Positions 1 through 7,552 of a stretch of 64,000 nt of DNA are shown here, piece by piece (position 1 is the stretch's first letter; each line of letters starts with the position of its first letter). A program made the translations under genes and the position numbers. The stretch is from NCBI GenBank assembly GCA_003353845.1, contig PIVT01000003.1:1-64000 (forward strand), in the 5' to 3' direction. This DNA is from Pseudomonadota bacterium (GTDB lineage Bacteria; Myxococcota_A; UBA9160; JADFDR01). The notes beneath the pieces are model-generated. The model was not told the origin of the DNA. It saw only the letters and a program-made list of their open reading frames with translations, and searched no databases.

Positions 1-1
1 C

Positions 2-295
2 TTGCTGGTACGCAAGCTACGTGGTGGGGGGCCGGGAGACAGCGAGGCCGCAAGCTGCAATATCCTCTTCGTGAGTGAATCGGAGAAGGGCCGTGAGCCG
101 AGCATCTTCGCAGCCATCGAAGGGCGGAGCGTCGTCACCGTGGGCGAGGTGGATGGCTTCGCCAAGAACGGTGGTATGATCAACTGCATTGTGCGCGGTA
201 CCAAGCCAACCTTTCAATTGAATCGCAAGGCCGCCGAGGAGAGCGACATCATTGTTAGCTCCCATCTCGTAAAGCTCGCCGAACTCATCGACTAG
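2..295 (+). CDS. YfiR-like (DUF4154) periplasmic protein, 3' part
   Basis: This is the C-terminal part of a DUF4154/YfiR family protein; the 5' end lies outside the window. The visible part has the family signature: a 'CNILFVSES' strand, then 'VVTVGEVDGFAKNGGMI' and the terminal 'FQLNRKAAEES..VSSHLVKLA' block. These correspond to 'VLTISDSPGFAAAGGMI' and 'LIVNLASAKKAGLQLHSSLL' in the second copy at the right end of the window. Characterised YfiR is a small periplasmic protein that restrains a membrane diguanylate cyclase; that role is only an inference here because the partner gene is not visible. It converges on the HAF-repeat gene with about 37 bp between stops. Confidence 0.8.
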   Translation: MLVRKLRGGGPGDSEAASCNILFVSESEKGREPSIFAAIEGRSVVTVGEVDGFAKNGGMINCIVRGTKPTFQLNRKAAEESDIIVSSHLVKLAELID

Positions 296-332
296 CCCAC
301 CCATGGCCTTCTGGCACAGACGCACATGCCGT

Positions 333-1967
333 TTAGAACTGCTCTTCCTCGTTCCCGATGTCATTCAACGAGGAGTCGAGTCCGGCGCTGATTAGAGGGG
401 GGGCCGGGAGCGTAACGATCCAGGCTTCCCGATCACCACGTGGATTGAGGCCCCTGCCGACAATGGTGCGGCCATCATCGGATATTCCATAAGCCAAGGA
501 AAGCGTCCAACCCGCGAGATCGAGACCGAACTTGCCCTTCAGATAATTCTGGAGAGAAATTATTCCCAGATCTTTCCTCCAGATGAAGGCTTGGAATTTG
601 CTATAGCTTGTCCAGCCGTACCCCACGATGGTGGAGCCATCGCCAGAGACATCGCGCGCGCAGCTTGCGGAGTATCCCCTTCGAAGCTCGCCCAGCCCCA
701 CCAACCCGTCGTTCTCGGTCCAACGGAATGCCTTCATGCCAGAACTACTCGTGCCGCAGCCGACCACGGTGGAGCCATCGGCCGAGATACCATACGCCTC
801 ACTACTAAAGCGACCCCCAGCAAAATCCCCCAGCCACACAATGCCACCATCCTCGGTCCAGCGAAACGCCTCGGCGCCCGCGGCGTAGATGGCAGCACGG
901 CCAACGACGATGGAACCATCAGCCGACACACCTCGGGCCCAGCTCTCGAACCTTTCTCCCGGAAGGTCACTCAATCCGACCATGCCGTGATCCGAAGTCC
1001 AGCGAAAGGCCTCTGGCCCGGCAGGACCCATCCCATACCCCACGACGGTAGTGCCGTCGGCGGAGACGCCCCAAGCATAGCTCTTGGATTTCCCTCCAGA
1101 GAGGTCGCCCAATCCGACCATGCCGTGATCCGACGTCCAGCGAAATGCCTCCATGTCGTAGTAGGAACTTTCGTACCCACCCAGTACGATGGAGCCGTCC
1201 GCGGAGACGCTGACAGCCTCTGCACCAAATCGCCCGGCGGTGGGGCCATCCAGTCTCACCATGCCAAGACTAGAGGTCCATCGAAATGACTCGTAGCAGT
1301 TCTTCCCATTGGCGTAGCCTACTACGGTGGAACCATCCGCGGAGACGCCCATGGCTGCGCTCTCAATGTAGCCGTCCGAGGGGTGACCCAATCCATGAAA
1401 GGCAACCAAGCTCGCAGTCCTCCTTGAGGGCATTGGTTCAAAAGATTCTGTCATCGGTTCGGAACCCAAGTCCGAGTAGAGACGGTCTTGTGGTAGTGCT
1501 GAGACTACGGATGGCGTGGCGTTCGTCGCAGCTTCACATGGCGGCAATGCACAGATACTTGAATTAGCTGACGGCACGGCGGTGACATCGGCGTCAGGCG
1601 CTGGACTGTCGTTGGCGCCTATCTTCTCTCCGAGTTGCGAGGAGCGGTTGTCAACCGACGTCACCGGTGGCATTGCTTCGGGTGAAACCTCAGAGATTTC
1701 ACTTGGGGGAATCGAGCGAACGAATGCTTCTTGAATCGAGCCCGAATCCCTGGAAGGTTCAGGTTCGGGCCCACTACTTGATTCTTGAGGGGGAGGGCGT
1801 TCGATCCGGGCGGTTACCGAACTCGGTGCCGGATCAGATTCCGTCACATCACCCGCGTCCAGTTTTGTCTGGGAACGATCCGCAGCCTGGTTCCAGAATA
1901 CAACGCACACACACACCAACAGCAGCGCGCCCCCAAAACAGATCGAGGGGCGCATCCCTGATTTCAC
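333..1967 (-). CDS. HAF-repeat secreted or membrane-anchored protein
   Basis: The protein is 544 aa. Residues about 8-26 form a hydrophobic signal or anchor segment. A Pro/Ser/Glu-rich linker of about 160 residues follows, then seven HAF-type repeats of roughly 45 residues, each built as 'VSADGS.VVG....EAFRWT..GMVGLGDL'. The last repeats are more diverged. HAF repeats are known from extracellular proteins of environmental bacteria and probably form a beta-propeller-like domain; no catalytic residues are evident. No PEP-CTERM tail or LPXTG is visible. GTG at 1967 is preferred over ATG at 1955 because a GGAG motif sits about 7 bases before it. Substrate or partner is unknown. Confidence 0.8.
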   Translation of the reverse strand: MKSGMRPSICFGGALLLVCVCVVFWNQAADRSQTKLDAGDVTESDPAPSSVTARIERPPPQESSSGPEPEPSRDSGSIQEAFVRSIPPSEISEVSPEAMPPVTSVDNRSSQLGEKIGANDSPAPDADVTAVPSANSSICALPPCEAATNATPSVVSALPQDRLYSDLGSEPMTESFEPMPSRRTASLVAFHGLGHPSDGYIESAAMGVSADGSTVVGYANGKNCYESFRWTSSLGMVRLDGPTAGRFGAEAVSVSADGSIVLGGYESSYYDMEAFRWTSDHGMVGLGDLSGGKSKSYAWGVSADGTTVVGYGMGPAGPEAFRWTSDHGMVGLSDLPGERFESWARGVSADGSIVVGRAAIYAAGAEAFRWTEDGGIVWLGDFAGGRFSSEAYGISADGSTVVGCGTSSSGMKAFRWTENDGLVGLGELRRGYSASCARDVSGDGSTIVGYGWTSYSKFQAFIWRKDLGIISLQNYLKGKFGLDLAGWTLSLAYGISDDGRTIVGRGLNPRGDREAWIVTLPAPPLISAGLDSSLNDIGNEEEQF

Positions 1968-2252
1968 ACTCTACTCCGCTTCATCTTCTTCACGAGAAAC
2001 AATAATCCGATTGCTACTTGAGTGTTCGTCCCATTCATCGAAAGCGATTCACCTCCAGCCCCCAGAGAGAACCGCAGTCACGCAACGCCTTCCTTGAACC
2101 AAAACTACAGTTTGGCCTCACCAACGCGATCAGTAAAATAAAATCCCGCGGTAAATTGACGCACGAATGTTAGAAAACTTTCGGCTGTTTTGATTCTATA
2201 TAGCTCAATGTCTGTCAAGATGAAAAGGAAGGCCAGGGCTAGCCCCCTGCCG
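1968..2252. other. Intergenic region upstream of the HAF gene
   Basis: No convincing gene is seen in this AT-richer stretch. A 67-codon minus-strand frame (2105-2308) has a hydrophobic start but no ribosome-binding site and no family resemblance. It presumably carries the HAF gene promoter. The right end merges into the structured repeat at 2253-2352. Confidence 0.4.
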
Positions 2253-2352
2253 ACGCAGCGAACAACACTCAAGGAGACCGAAGCCGCAAAAGAGGCTGTG
2301 CCGAACAAAGTCTAATTGAACGCCAAAAAACTACGCATCGTTGGGAGCGAAA
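2253..2352. repeat. Diverged intergenic repeat, copy A
   Basis: This stretch resembles 12338-12430. The last 55 positions (2298-2352 against 12376-12430) align without gaps at 39 of 55 identical. Further upstream both copies share 'acgcagc', 'actcaa' and 'agacc'. Each copy can form a short hairpin with an A-rich loop just before 'gtgccgaa' (here AGCC at 2282-2285 with GGCT at 2294-2297), and each ends in 'gcgaaa'. It lies immediately after the stop of the PEP-CTERM gene, so on that strand it would be 3' UTR. It may be a structured RNA or a mobile-element remnant; function is unknown. Confidence 0.45.
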
Positions 2353-2354
2353 CG

Positions 2355-3134
2355 CTAGACCTTCCTACCCATTGCCAACCCAATCAAACCTGCGCACAAC
2401 AAGAGCGCTGTGCTCGGTTCTGGGACCGGCGACCCTGTGGTGACCAATAGATTATCCAACCCCACTGCCACGGTCGGGTCATGAGGAGTATTTCCCTTCC
2501 ACCTGCTCAGGCCAAATCGAAGGGAATCGACATCTCCACCCCATGAATAGAAGGGGTGGGTCATGGATGGGCCCCCTTCGATTCCGATGGTCCACAGCGC
2601 ATCCGTCAAGTCGATGTCGATACTGACATGATAAAGCGTGTTGTTGCTGAAGGAGCCAAGATTAAAGGAGTCCGATGGAGGACCACTCGGCTTAGGACTG
2701 AACGTACGCATATTCCCCAGCCCATGAAAACCGAAGTTCTGAACGCTCGGCGTATCAAAATTGAGAGTGAATGCGTAATTGGAACCACTCAGGTTTGCTG
2801 CATAGAGATCGAAAGAGACATGATAGTTGTCATAGCCTCCACCGAGAACGAGTTGGATTTGCTCGTAAGTGTCATTTTCGGGGTTGAATACGAGCGGCTG
2901 ATCAATGAGCGCACCAAAGCTACTCTCCACGGTGGGCGTTCCAAATCTGATATACGAAGGCGTATCGCTACCGCTGCCCACTGTCACATTCGAGCCAACG
3001 ACATGAGGCGGCGAACTAAAGTCAATATCGTACAGGGTAAACGAAGCCGCCTGCGCGGAAGCGGCAAGGCACAGGGTCATAAGGGGCGTCATCAACAACA
3101 AAACTCGGTTCTGCATTTTCATCATATTCACCAT
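2355..3134 (-). CDS. PEP-CTERM sorting domain protein
   Basis: The protein is 259 aa with an N-terminal signal peptide (hydrophobic residues about 10-28, ending in an 'ASAQA' type cleavage site). A beta-rich extracellular body of about 200 residues follows. The C-terminal sorting tail is typical: 'PVPEPSTALLLCAGL', a short hydrophobic helix and a basic end. Such tails direct export, processing by exosortase/EpsH and release into the exopolysaccharide matrix. The body is probably lectin- or laminin-like in fold, but I do not recognise a named family. ATG at 3134 is the longest start; ATGs at 3125 and 3122 are alternatives. It lies 5' of the tRNA-bounded island. Confidence 0.85.
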   Translation of the reverse strand: MVNMMKMQNRVLLLMTPLMTLCLAASAQAASFTLYDIDFSSPPHVVGSNVTVGSGSDTPSYIRFGTPTVESSFGALIDQPLVFNPENDTYEQIQLVLGGGYDNYHVSFDLYAANLSGSNYAFTLNFDTPSVQNFGFHGLGNMRTFSPKPSGPPSDSFNLGSFSNNTLYHVSIDIDLTDALWTIGIEGGPSMTHPFYSWGGDVDSLRFGLSRWKGNTPHDPTVAVGLDNLLVTTGSPVPEPSTALLLCAGLIGLAMGRKV

Positions 3135-3424
3135 TAGTCAGCACAGCATTGGACAGAAGTAACATTCCAGAAATCAACGTCGCCACTCTACCTATCCCCT
3201 CACTAACAAGCAATAGAAGTGCAACAAAGGAATCCACTTGTCTCGACTCCTAAGGCAGCCGAGTCGCCGATCCATTCAAATTATGACGGCATTACTGTTC
3301 TGTTCAAACTAACAGCAGTGTGGATGAACTTTGGAGATCGACAAACAATCGCAGTGCCGAAAAATTCACTCTCCCCCAGAGGGGACAGCACCAAACACCG
3401 TGACCCGCGGAACAAATCCAACGA
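3135..3424. other. Intergenic region between PEP-CTERM gene and tRNA fragment
   Basis: No gene is supported here. The region should contain the promoter of the minus-strand PEP-CTERM gene. Frames of 70-80 codons on either strand have no ribosome-binding site and no family resemblance. Confidence 0.4.
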
Positions 3425-3473
3425 CAAACCCCCGAACGACTGCAAAAGTCATTCGGGGGTTTGATTTTCACTA
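3425..3473. terminator. Strong hairpin terminator beyond the tRNA-Met 3' end
   Basis: A long inverted repeat (caaacccccgaacgac / gtcattcgggggtttg, one mismatch) encloses a 7-base loop. It lies about 10 bp beyond the CCA end of the tRNA-Met fragment. It is therefore best read as the original terminator of the tRNA-Met transcript before the island split the locus. The stem is nearly symmetrical, so it may work in both directions. Confidence 0.7.
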
Positions 3474-3478
3474 TCTTG

Positions 3479-3536
3479 ATTTATGGTAGCGACGAGTGGA
3501 CTTGAACCACCGACCTGCGGGCTATGAATCCGCCGC
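3479..3536 (-). repeat. att-type repeat, truncated 3' tRNA-Met copy
   Basis: This is identical to 12526-12583. On the minus strand it contains the anticodon arm (including CAT), variable region, T arm, acceptor 3' strand and CCA of the tRNA, but no D arm or 5' acceptor strand, so it cannot make a tRNA. Similarity stops abruptly at 3537, which marks the island junction. Confidence 0.85.
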
Positions 3537-3605
3537 AGAAACACTGCGAAACAGGCACTTACCTAAGTGTATTCAAGAAGTTACGGAGACCCGGGGAAGT
3601 TGAAT

Positions 3606-3659
3606 GGGAGACCCTTCAGTGGTCAAATAGTGGTGTTTTTAGGCGAAAGTGGGTCTCCC
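3606..3659. repeat. Spaced inverted repeat near the left island end
   Basis: The 9-bp arms 'gggagaccc' (3606-3614) and 'gggtctccc' (3651-3659) are perfect reverse complements 36 bp apart. The same arms form a tight hairpin at 12435-12457 near the other end. At both places 'gcgaaagtg' sits next to an arm. They may be end-recognition or structural elements of the island. Confidence 0.45.
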
Positions 3660-3703
3660 TCCGAGCCAACTTGAATAAATTTTTCACCCTCCCCTAACAC
3701 CAA

Positions 3704-3727
3704 ACGCCCCAGCCGAAGCCAGGACGT
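3704..3727 (-). terminator. UUCG-loop terminator of the PEP-CTERM remnant
   Basis: On the minus strand a 10-bp stem (with three G-U type pairs) is capped by a TTCG tetraloop and followed by TTTGG. It lies about 25 bp after the stop codon of the PEP-CTERM remnant, as expected for that gene's own terminator. Confidence 0.6.
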
Positions 3728-3751
3728 TTCGTGTTCGAGCTTGCTGAAGCG

Positions 3752-3919
3752 TTAGTTCTTGCGCCGCCTCGCTGCCAAACCCATTAGTCCCATGCCGAGA
3801 AGAAGTGCGGTGGTGGGTTCGGGGACGGGGGCAGCGCCATAGGCATTCACAACAAATTTTCCTCGTGCGACCACGTCAAAACCACCTGATCCCCACACTA
3901 TATCGCCGCCACCACCAGT
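3752..3919 (-). pseudogene. PEP-CTERM protein remnant (C-terminal tail only)
   Basis: The minus strand encodes about 55 residues ending in a complete sorting tail: 'APVPEPTTALLLGMGLMGL' followed by 'AARRRKN' and a stop. An in-frame TGA at 3920-3922 precedes it, and no start codon or ribosome-binding site follows that stop. Only the 3' end of a former PEP-CTERM gene therefore survives, joined to unrelated sequence next to the histidine kinase. The tail differs from that of the intact PEP-CTERM gene at 2355, so it is not a simple duplicate. It retains its terminator at 3704-3727. An upstream frameshift rather than truncation is possible but no matching upstream frame is evident. Confidence 0.7.
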
Positions 3920-4027
3920 TCATCCGCTTGAAAAACGCCCTCCCCGAACCCTTCTCCGATCGGCTCGCGGTAGACCGGTTCTAGACGACATCCCGACCTA
4001 CTTGACGCCGGAGGCGAATCTGGCACT

Positions 4028-5887
4028 ATGAGTTCCTGCTTATCTCCGGGTTCCGTTAGAAAATGCTTAGAGTCCCAGACGTTAGCGAGGGTTGCTCGGC
4101 TCCAGCGTCTTGGCGAACGCAGCGAGGATCTCGACTCGATGAAATCAAAAGGGCCGTCACCTGTAACGTCTCGCGCACCCGAAAGCGATCTGAAGCAGAG
4201 GGTTGAGCTCGCTGAGCTCGACCCTGAGTTGATGGAGGCGCTCCTTGGGGCGAGCGATGAGTCTTTCCTGGGCGCGCTCGTTCGATTCCTTCGCAAAGAG
4301 CTCGATTCCGACTTCGTCTTCGTGGGCGAGTCCGGAGGCGTTGACTGGGGCCGGATCTACTCGGTGGCGATCGACAGCGATCCATCCGGTACGGAAGCCT
4401 TCGATTATGACTTGGAAGGGACACCCTGCGCAGAGGTCATGGCGAAGGGGATGCCACATGCGTGTTGTCATCCGCGGGGTGTCGCGGAGCTATTCCCGCA
4501 GGATCAGTTCCTCGTGGATGGTGAATTCCAGAGTTACGCTGGGATTCCCCTTCGCGACACTTCGGGGTCGCCACTTGGGTTGATCGTCTCTCTTTCGCGT
4601 CGCCCCTTGAAGCAGACTGCGGAGGTCATTCGAATTCTCGAGTTCTTTCACGACCGTGCGGCCTTGGCGATCCGAAATCGGAGATTGGCACAGGAAGCTA
4701 CGGACCTTCTCCAAGCCTCGACCCACTCGACGAGCCACGAGATCTTTCGGTCCTTGATGGAAGTCCTCTCGAAAGGGCTGCAGGTCCGTGGGGCCTTCAT
4801 CGCGGAGACCATTCCCAATGGCACTGAAGCACTCGAAGCGTGCGTCGTCGCGTGTTGTCTCGATGGGCAGCCCCTCGCCTCGGATCGGTACGTCTTGTGT
4901 GGAACGCCCTGCGAAGAGGTGTACAGGTACGAGCAGTTTTCGTTGAGCGACGCGAGGCAGGCGGTTCGCTATCAGCTCCCATCTTTTCTTGAAGGGAAAG
5001 GGATCAGCGTCTACGCAGGCCGTGTATTGCGCGATTCGTCCGGCAATGCGAGCGGCCACTTTGCAGTCCTCCATGACGGCCCGATCGATCCACACGTTCT
5101 TTCAGGGCACCTCTACGAAGTGTTCGCTTCGCGGCTGGGCGCCGAGTTGGGTAGAAAACACGCAGAGGATGAGCGCAATCGATTGATCCAAGAGCTCAAG
5201 GCGCAGAATGAGCAAATGGAGAGCTTCATTTACACGGTTTCGCATGACCTGCGAAGCCCGCTCATCAGTATCAATGGCTTGGTCGGGTTCCTACAGAGGG
5301 ATCTCGGTCTGGGCAATTCCGCCCGCATCAATGAAGATGTCATTGGTATCCGCTCCGCGGTTCACCAGATGGATGTGCTGCTCAAGGACCTCCTCGAGCT
5401 CTCTCGAATTGGTCGTATGGTCAATCCTCCCGAAGATGTCTCCATGGCCAGAATCGTCAGCGAATCCTTGGAATCCTGCGCGGGCTCAATTCGAGATCGG
5501 GGTGCCGAGGTGGCGGTTGAGATCGACCCCGACCTTCCCAAGGTGAAGGTGGACCGCCTTCGGCTGGTGCAGGTGGTTCAGAACCTGATCGACAATGCCG
5601 TGAAATGTTCCGAGGGGGGTCAAGCTCCAAGGGTTGAAATCGGGTGTGCCCCTGTCGAAGGACGGGAGCTGGTGACCTACGTGCGAGACCATGGAATCGG
5701 CATCGATACCCGTTACTTCGAAACGATCTTCGAGCTCTTTCATCAACTCGATGCCGACGCACAAGGAAGCGGCGTTGGCCTCGCGTTGGTGAAGCGCATC
5801 ATTGAGGCCCATCAGGGCCGGATTTGGGTCGAGTCCGAGGGGATGGGAAAAGGATCGACGTTCTTCTTCTCGCTCCCCTTGGAATGA
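4028..5887 (+). CDS. Soluble GAF-domain sensor histidine kinase
   Basis: The protein is 619 aa with no signal peptide or membrane helix, so it senses in the cytoplasm. Two GAF-like input regions lie at about residues 75-215 and 235-375, each with a 'GTPC.EV' block and a cysteine-containing core. A short coiled segment leads to the HisKA box 'TVSHDLRSPLISI' (phospho-accepting His about 406). An HATPase_c domain follows with N box 'NLIDNAVK', G1 'DHGIGID' and G2 'GSGVGLALVKRI'. The core closely resembles that of the kinase at 60396-62231, hence the same kinase subfamily. No cognate regulator is adjacent. ATG at 4028 is used; 4139 is an alternative. It sits on the island, just upstream of the IS. 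Confidence 0.88.
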   Translation: MSSCLSPGSVRKCLESQTLARVARLQRLGERSEDLDSMKSKGPSPVTSRAPESDLKQRVELAELDPELMEALLGASDESFLGALVRFLRKELDSDFVFVGESGGVDWGRIYSVAIDSDPSGTEAFDYDLEGTPCAEVMAKGMPHACCHPRGVAELFPQDQFLVDGEFQSYAGIPLRDTSGSPLGLIVSLSRRPLKQTAEVIRILEFFHDRAALAIRNRRLAQEATDLLQASTHSTSHEIFRSLMEVLSKGLQVRGAFIAETIPNGTEALEACVVACCLDGQPLASDRYVLCGTPCEEVYRYEQFSLSDARQAVRYQLPSFLEGKGISVYAGRVLRDSSGNASGHFAVLHDGPIDPHVLSGHLYEVFASRLGAELGRKHAEDERNRLIQELKAQNEQMESFIYTVSHDLRSPLISINGLVGFLQRDLGLGNSARINEDVIGIRSAVHQMDVLLKDLLELSRIGRMVNPPEDVSMARIVSESLESCAGSIRDRGAEVAVEIDPDLPKVKVDRLRLVQVVQNLIDNAVKCSEGGQAPRVEIGCAPVEGRELVTYVRDHGIGIDTRYFETIFELFHQLDADAQGSGVGLALVKRIIEAHQGRIWVESEGMGKGSTFFFSLPLE

Positions 5888-5940
5888 ATTCCCAAGCAGT
5901 TGTAACGGTCGATCTCTCCACTGTTTCCGGCCCTCTGGGC

Positions 5941-6731
5941 GGTACTGACAAGTTAACTTTCGCATACCTGCGAATCCCAGAAATTTTGACTTCTATAGTG
6001 CTGCGGCGCATTTCCAAGACGCAAAGGCACCTTCTCTGAGTTGGCGATAATGCCTGGCTGAAACCAAATGACGGCCAAGATTGAATAGATTGCATACCGC
6101 AGCATGAACATTCAGGAACCGTTGTGCCTGCTGTGCCGATTTGAATCTACGCATACCTCGCTCTCGGACCCTGGTCGATTGATGCGAAAGCTCGGCGCGG
6201 TTGTTGGCATGTTGTGATGTGTCATGGATCGTATCCGGGATCAGTTCCCTATGCGCAACGCCGTAACTTTTCAACTTATCCGTCACGATCTTCCTGGGTT
6301 CACTGCGATGCGTGTTGAGCAAACGTCTGAAAAAGCGCTTAGCGGCCTTGCTGTCTCTGCGGTCCTGTAGAAACACGTCGACCACTTCACCATCCTGGTC
6401 GACTGCTCGCCACAAATACTGCTGCTTCCCTTGGATTTTAACGAAGACTTCATCAATGAAAAATGTATCCCCATATCCTTGGTGTCGGCGCTTCAATCGC
6501 TTGGCATACTGTGGTCCAAACTTGTTGCACCACAGCCGAACAGATTCATAGCTAACGAGAATGCCCCTCTCAGCCAATAAGTCTTCAATATCCCGATGGC
6601 TGAGATTGAATCGGTGATAGATCCACACGGCATATTGAATGACTTCAGGCGGAAATCGGTGGCGCTTGTATAGGCTTGCTGATCTGTTCATCAGGCAATT
6701 GTCGCCTAGAAGCACTTAACTTGTCAGTACC
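5941..6731. mobile_element. IS6-family insertion sequence
   Basis: A 791-bp element is bounded by perfect 16-bp terminal inverted repeats, ggtactgacaagttaa at 5941-5956 and its complement at 6716-6731. It carries one transposase gene that fills almost the whole element, the usual IS6 layout. The 8 bp flanking each side (ctctgggc and cccttgat) do not match, so the expected 8-bp target duplication is absent. That suggests a deletion or cointegrate-type rearrangement after insertion. It lies 53 bp after the kinase stop and 23 bp beyond the metal permease stop. Confidence 0.9.
5993..6691 (-). CDS. IS6-family DDE transposase
   Basis: The protein is 232 aa, normal for the family. The start is ATG at 6691 ('MNRSASLYKRHRFPPEVI'), the conserved family N-terminus. 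A helix-turn-helix region (about residues 20-60, 'HRDIEDLLAERGI') precedes the RNase-H-fold catalytic core. The DDE residues are visible in 'FFIDEVFVKI', 'KIVTDKLKSYG' and 'NNRAELSHQSTRVRERGM'. The gene looks intact, so the element may still be active. Confidence 0.95.
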   Translation of the reverse strand: MNRSASLYKRHRFPPEVIQYAVWIYHRFNLSHRDIEDLLAERGILVSYESVRLWCNKFGPQYAKRLKRRHQGYGDTFFIDEVFVKIQGKQQYLWRAVDQDGEVVDVFLQDRRDSKAAKRFFRRLLNTHRSEPRKIVTDKLKSYGVAHRELIPDTIHDTSQHANNRAELSHQSTRVRERGMRRFKSAQQAQRFLNVHAAVCNLFNLGRHLVSARHYRQLREGAFASWKCAAAL

Positions 6732-6754
6732 CCCTTGATTGTCAATTGTCGTGG

Positions 6755-7552
6755 TTAGCTGTGGCCAAGTGTCCCATGAGTGTCCCGCGAGAACCAGAAC
6801 GCATGAAATCGCGCTGCCCACGAGAAGATCACGGCAAACCCGGCCAAGCACCACACAATCACCGCGCCGGCAGGCAGGTCCAAGCTCACCGACAGGAAGA
6901 GTCCGGCAAGGCAACCGGCCATGCCCACGGCGTAACCACAAAAGACGCGCCGAGCATGCGGCTGGATTTGCCGCGTCGCGAGGGCGGGGAGAATCAGATT
7001 GGCGAAGACCAGGTAGATGCCAACCAACTGCACCGAAGCCGTAACCGCAAAAGCAAAGAGCGCGTAGAAGCCGAAGCCGCCCAGGCGATTGCGCATGCGA
7101 TACCAGAAAAAAAGTACCGGGCCACTGATGATGGTAATCGGCAAAAGCTGTTCGTAATTCACCCACAACACCTGGCCGACCAGCAGCTCCTTCAGATTTT
7201 CACCCCCGTGTGGATTTCCGGCGAGCAAGAGCAGGCCAGCAGTCGCGGCCAGCACAAAGGAGACACCGATGATGGCTTCCTGGATATCCGGCCAGAGTTT
7301 GTCCGTCCAATGAAGCACACCGGCGGCAGCCAGGGCCGCGCTCACTGCCACAACCTGAACCATCCAACCTTCGGCCTCCCACCCCAGGGTGTCAGCCGCA
7401 ATCACACCGAGCCCGGCAACTTGTGCAATGGCGAGATCGATAAAGATAATCCCGCGACGCAACACCTCTGTCCCCAGTGGGACATGAGTGCTCAACACCA
7501 AGAGGCTGGCGAGCAGCGCGGGCAGGATAATGCTTAGCTCAATGGAGTTCAT
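6755..7552 (-). CDS. Zinc/manganese-type ABC transporter permease
   Basis: The protein is 265 aa of the ABC-3 (ZnuB/MntB) permease family, with about eight predicted membrane segments and the family N-terminal region 'VLRRGIIFIDLAIAQVAGLG'. It forms the inner-membrane channel for a divalent metal, probably zinc or manganese. Its start overlaps the stop of the substrate-binding protein gene by 4 nt (ATGA), so the two are translationally coupled. No ATPase gene lies on either side; the IS begins 23 bp after its stop. The ATPase may be encoded elsewhere or may have been lost by an IS-adjacent deletion. Confidence 0.85.
   Translation of the reverse strand: MNSIELSIILPALLASLLVLSTHVPLGTEVLRRGIIFIDLAIAQVAGLGVIAADTLGWEAEGWMVQVVAVSAALAAAGVLHWTDKLWPDIQEAIIGVSFVLAATAGLLLLAGNPHGGENLKELLVGQVLWVNYEQLLPITIISGPVLFFWYRMRNRLGGFGFYALFAFAVTASVQLVGIYLVFANLILPALATRQIQPHARRVFCGYAVGMAGCLAGLFLSVSLDLPAGAVIVWCLAGFAVIFSWAARFHAFWFSRDTHGTLGHS

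Noticed and set aside
591-1289. Long plus-strand frame opposite the HAF gene
   Set aside because: It mirrors the repeats of the minus-strand HAF gene, has no ribosome-binding site and no family resemblance.
2105-2308. 67-codon minus-strand frame with a hydrophobic start
   Set aside because: No ribosome-binding site, no homology and overlap with the diverged repeat element.
2556-3137. 193-codon plus-strand frame
   Set aside because: It is the complement of the PEP-CTERM gene, which has a clear signal peptide and sorting tail.
6746-7537. 263-codon plus-strand frame
   Set aside because: Antisense to the ABC permease, which has clear membrane segments and family motifs.
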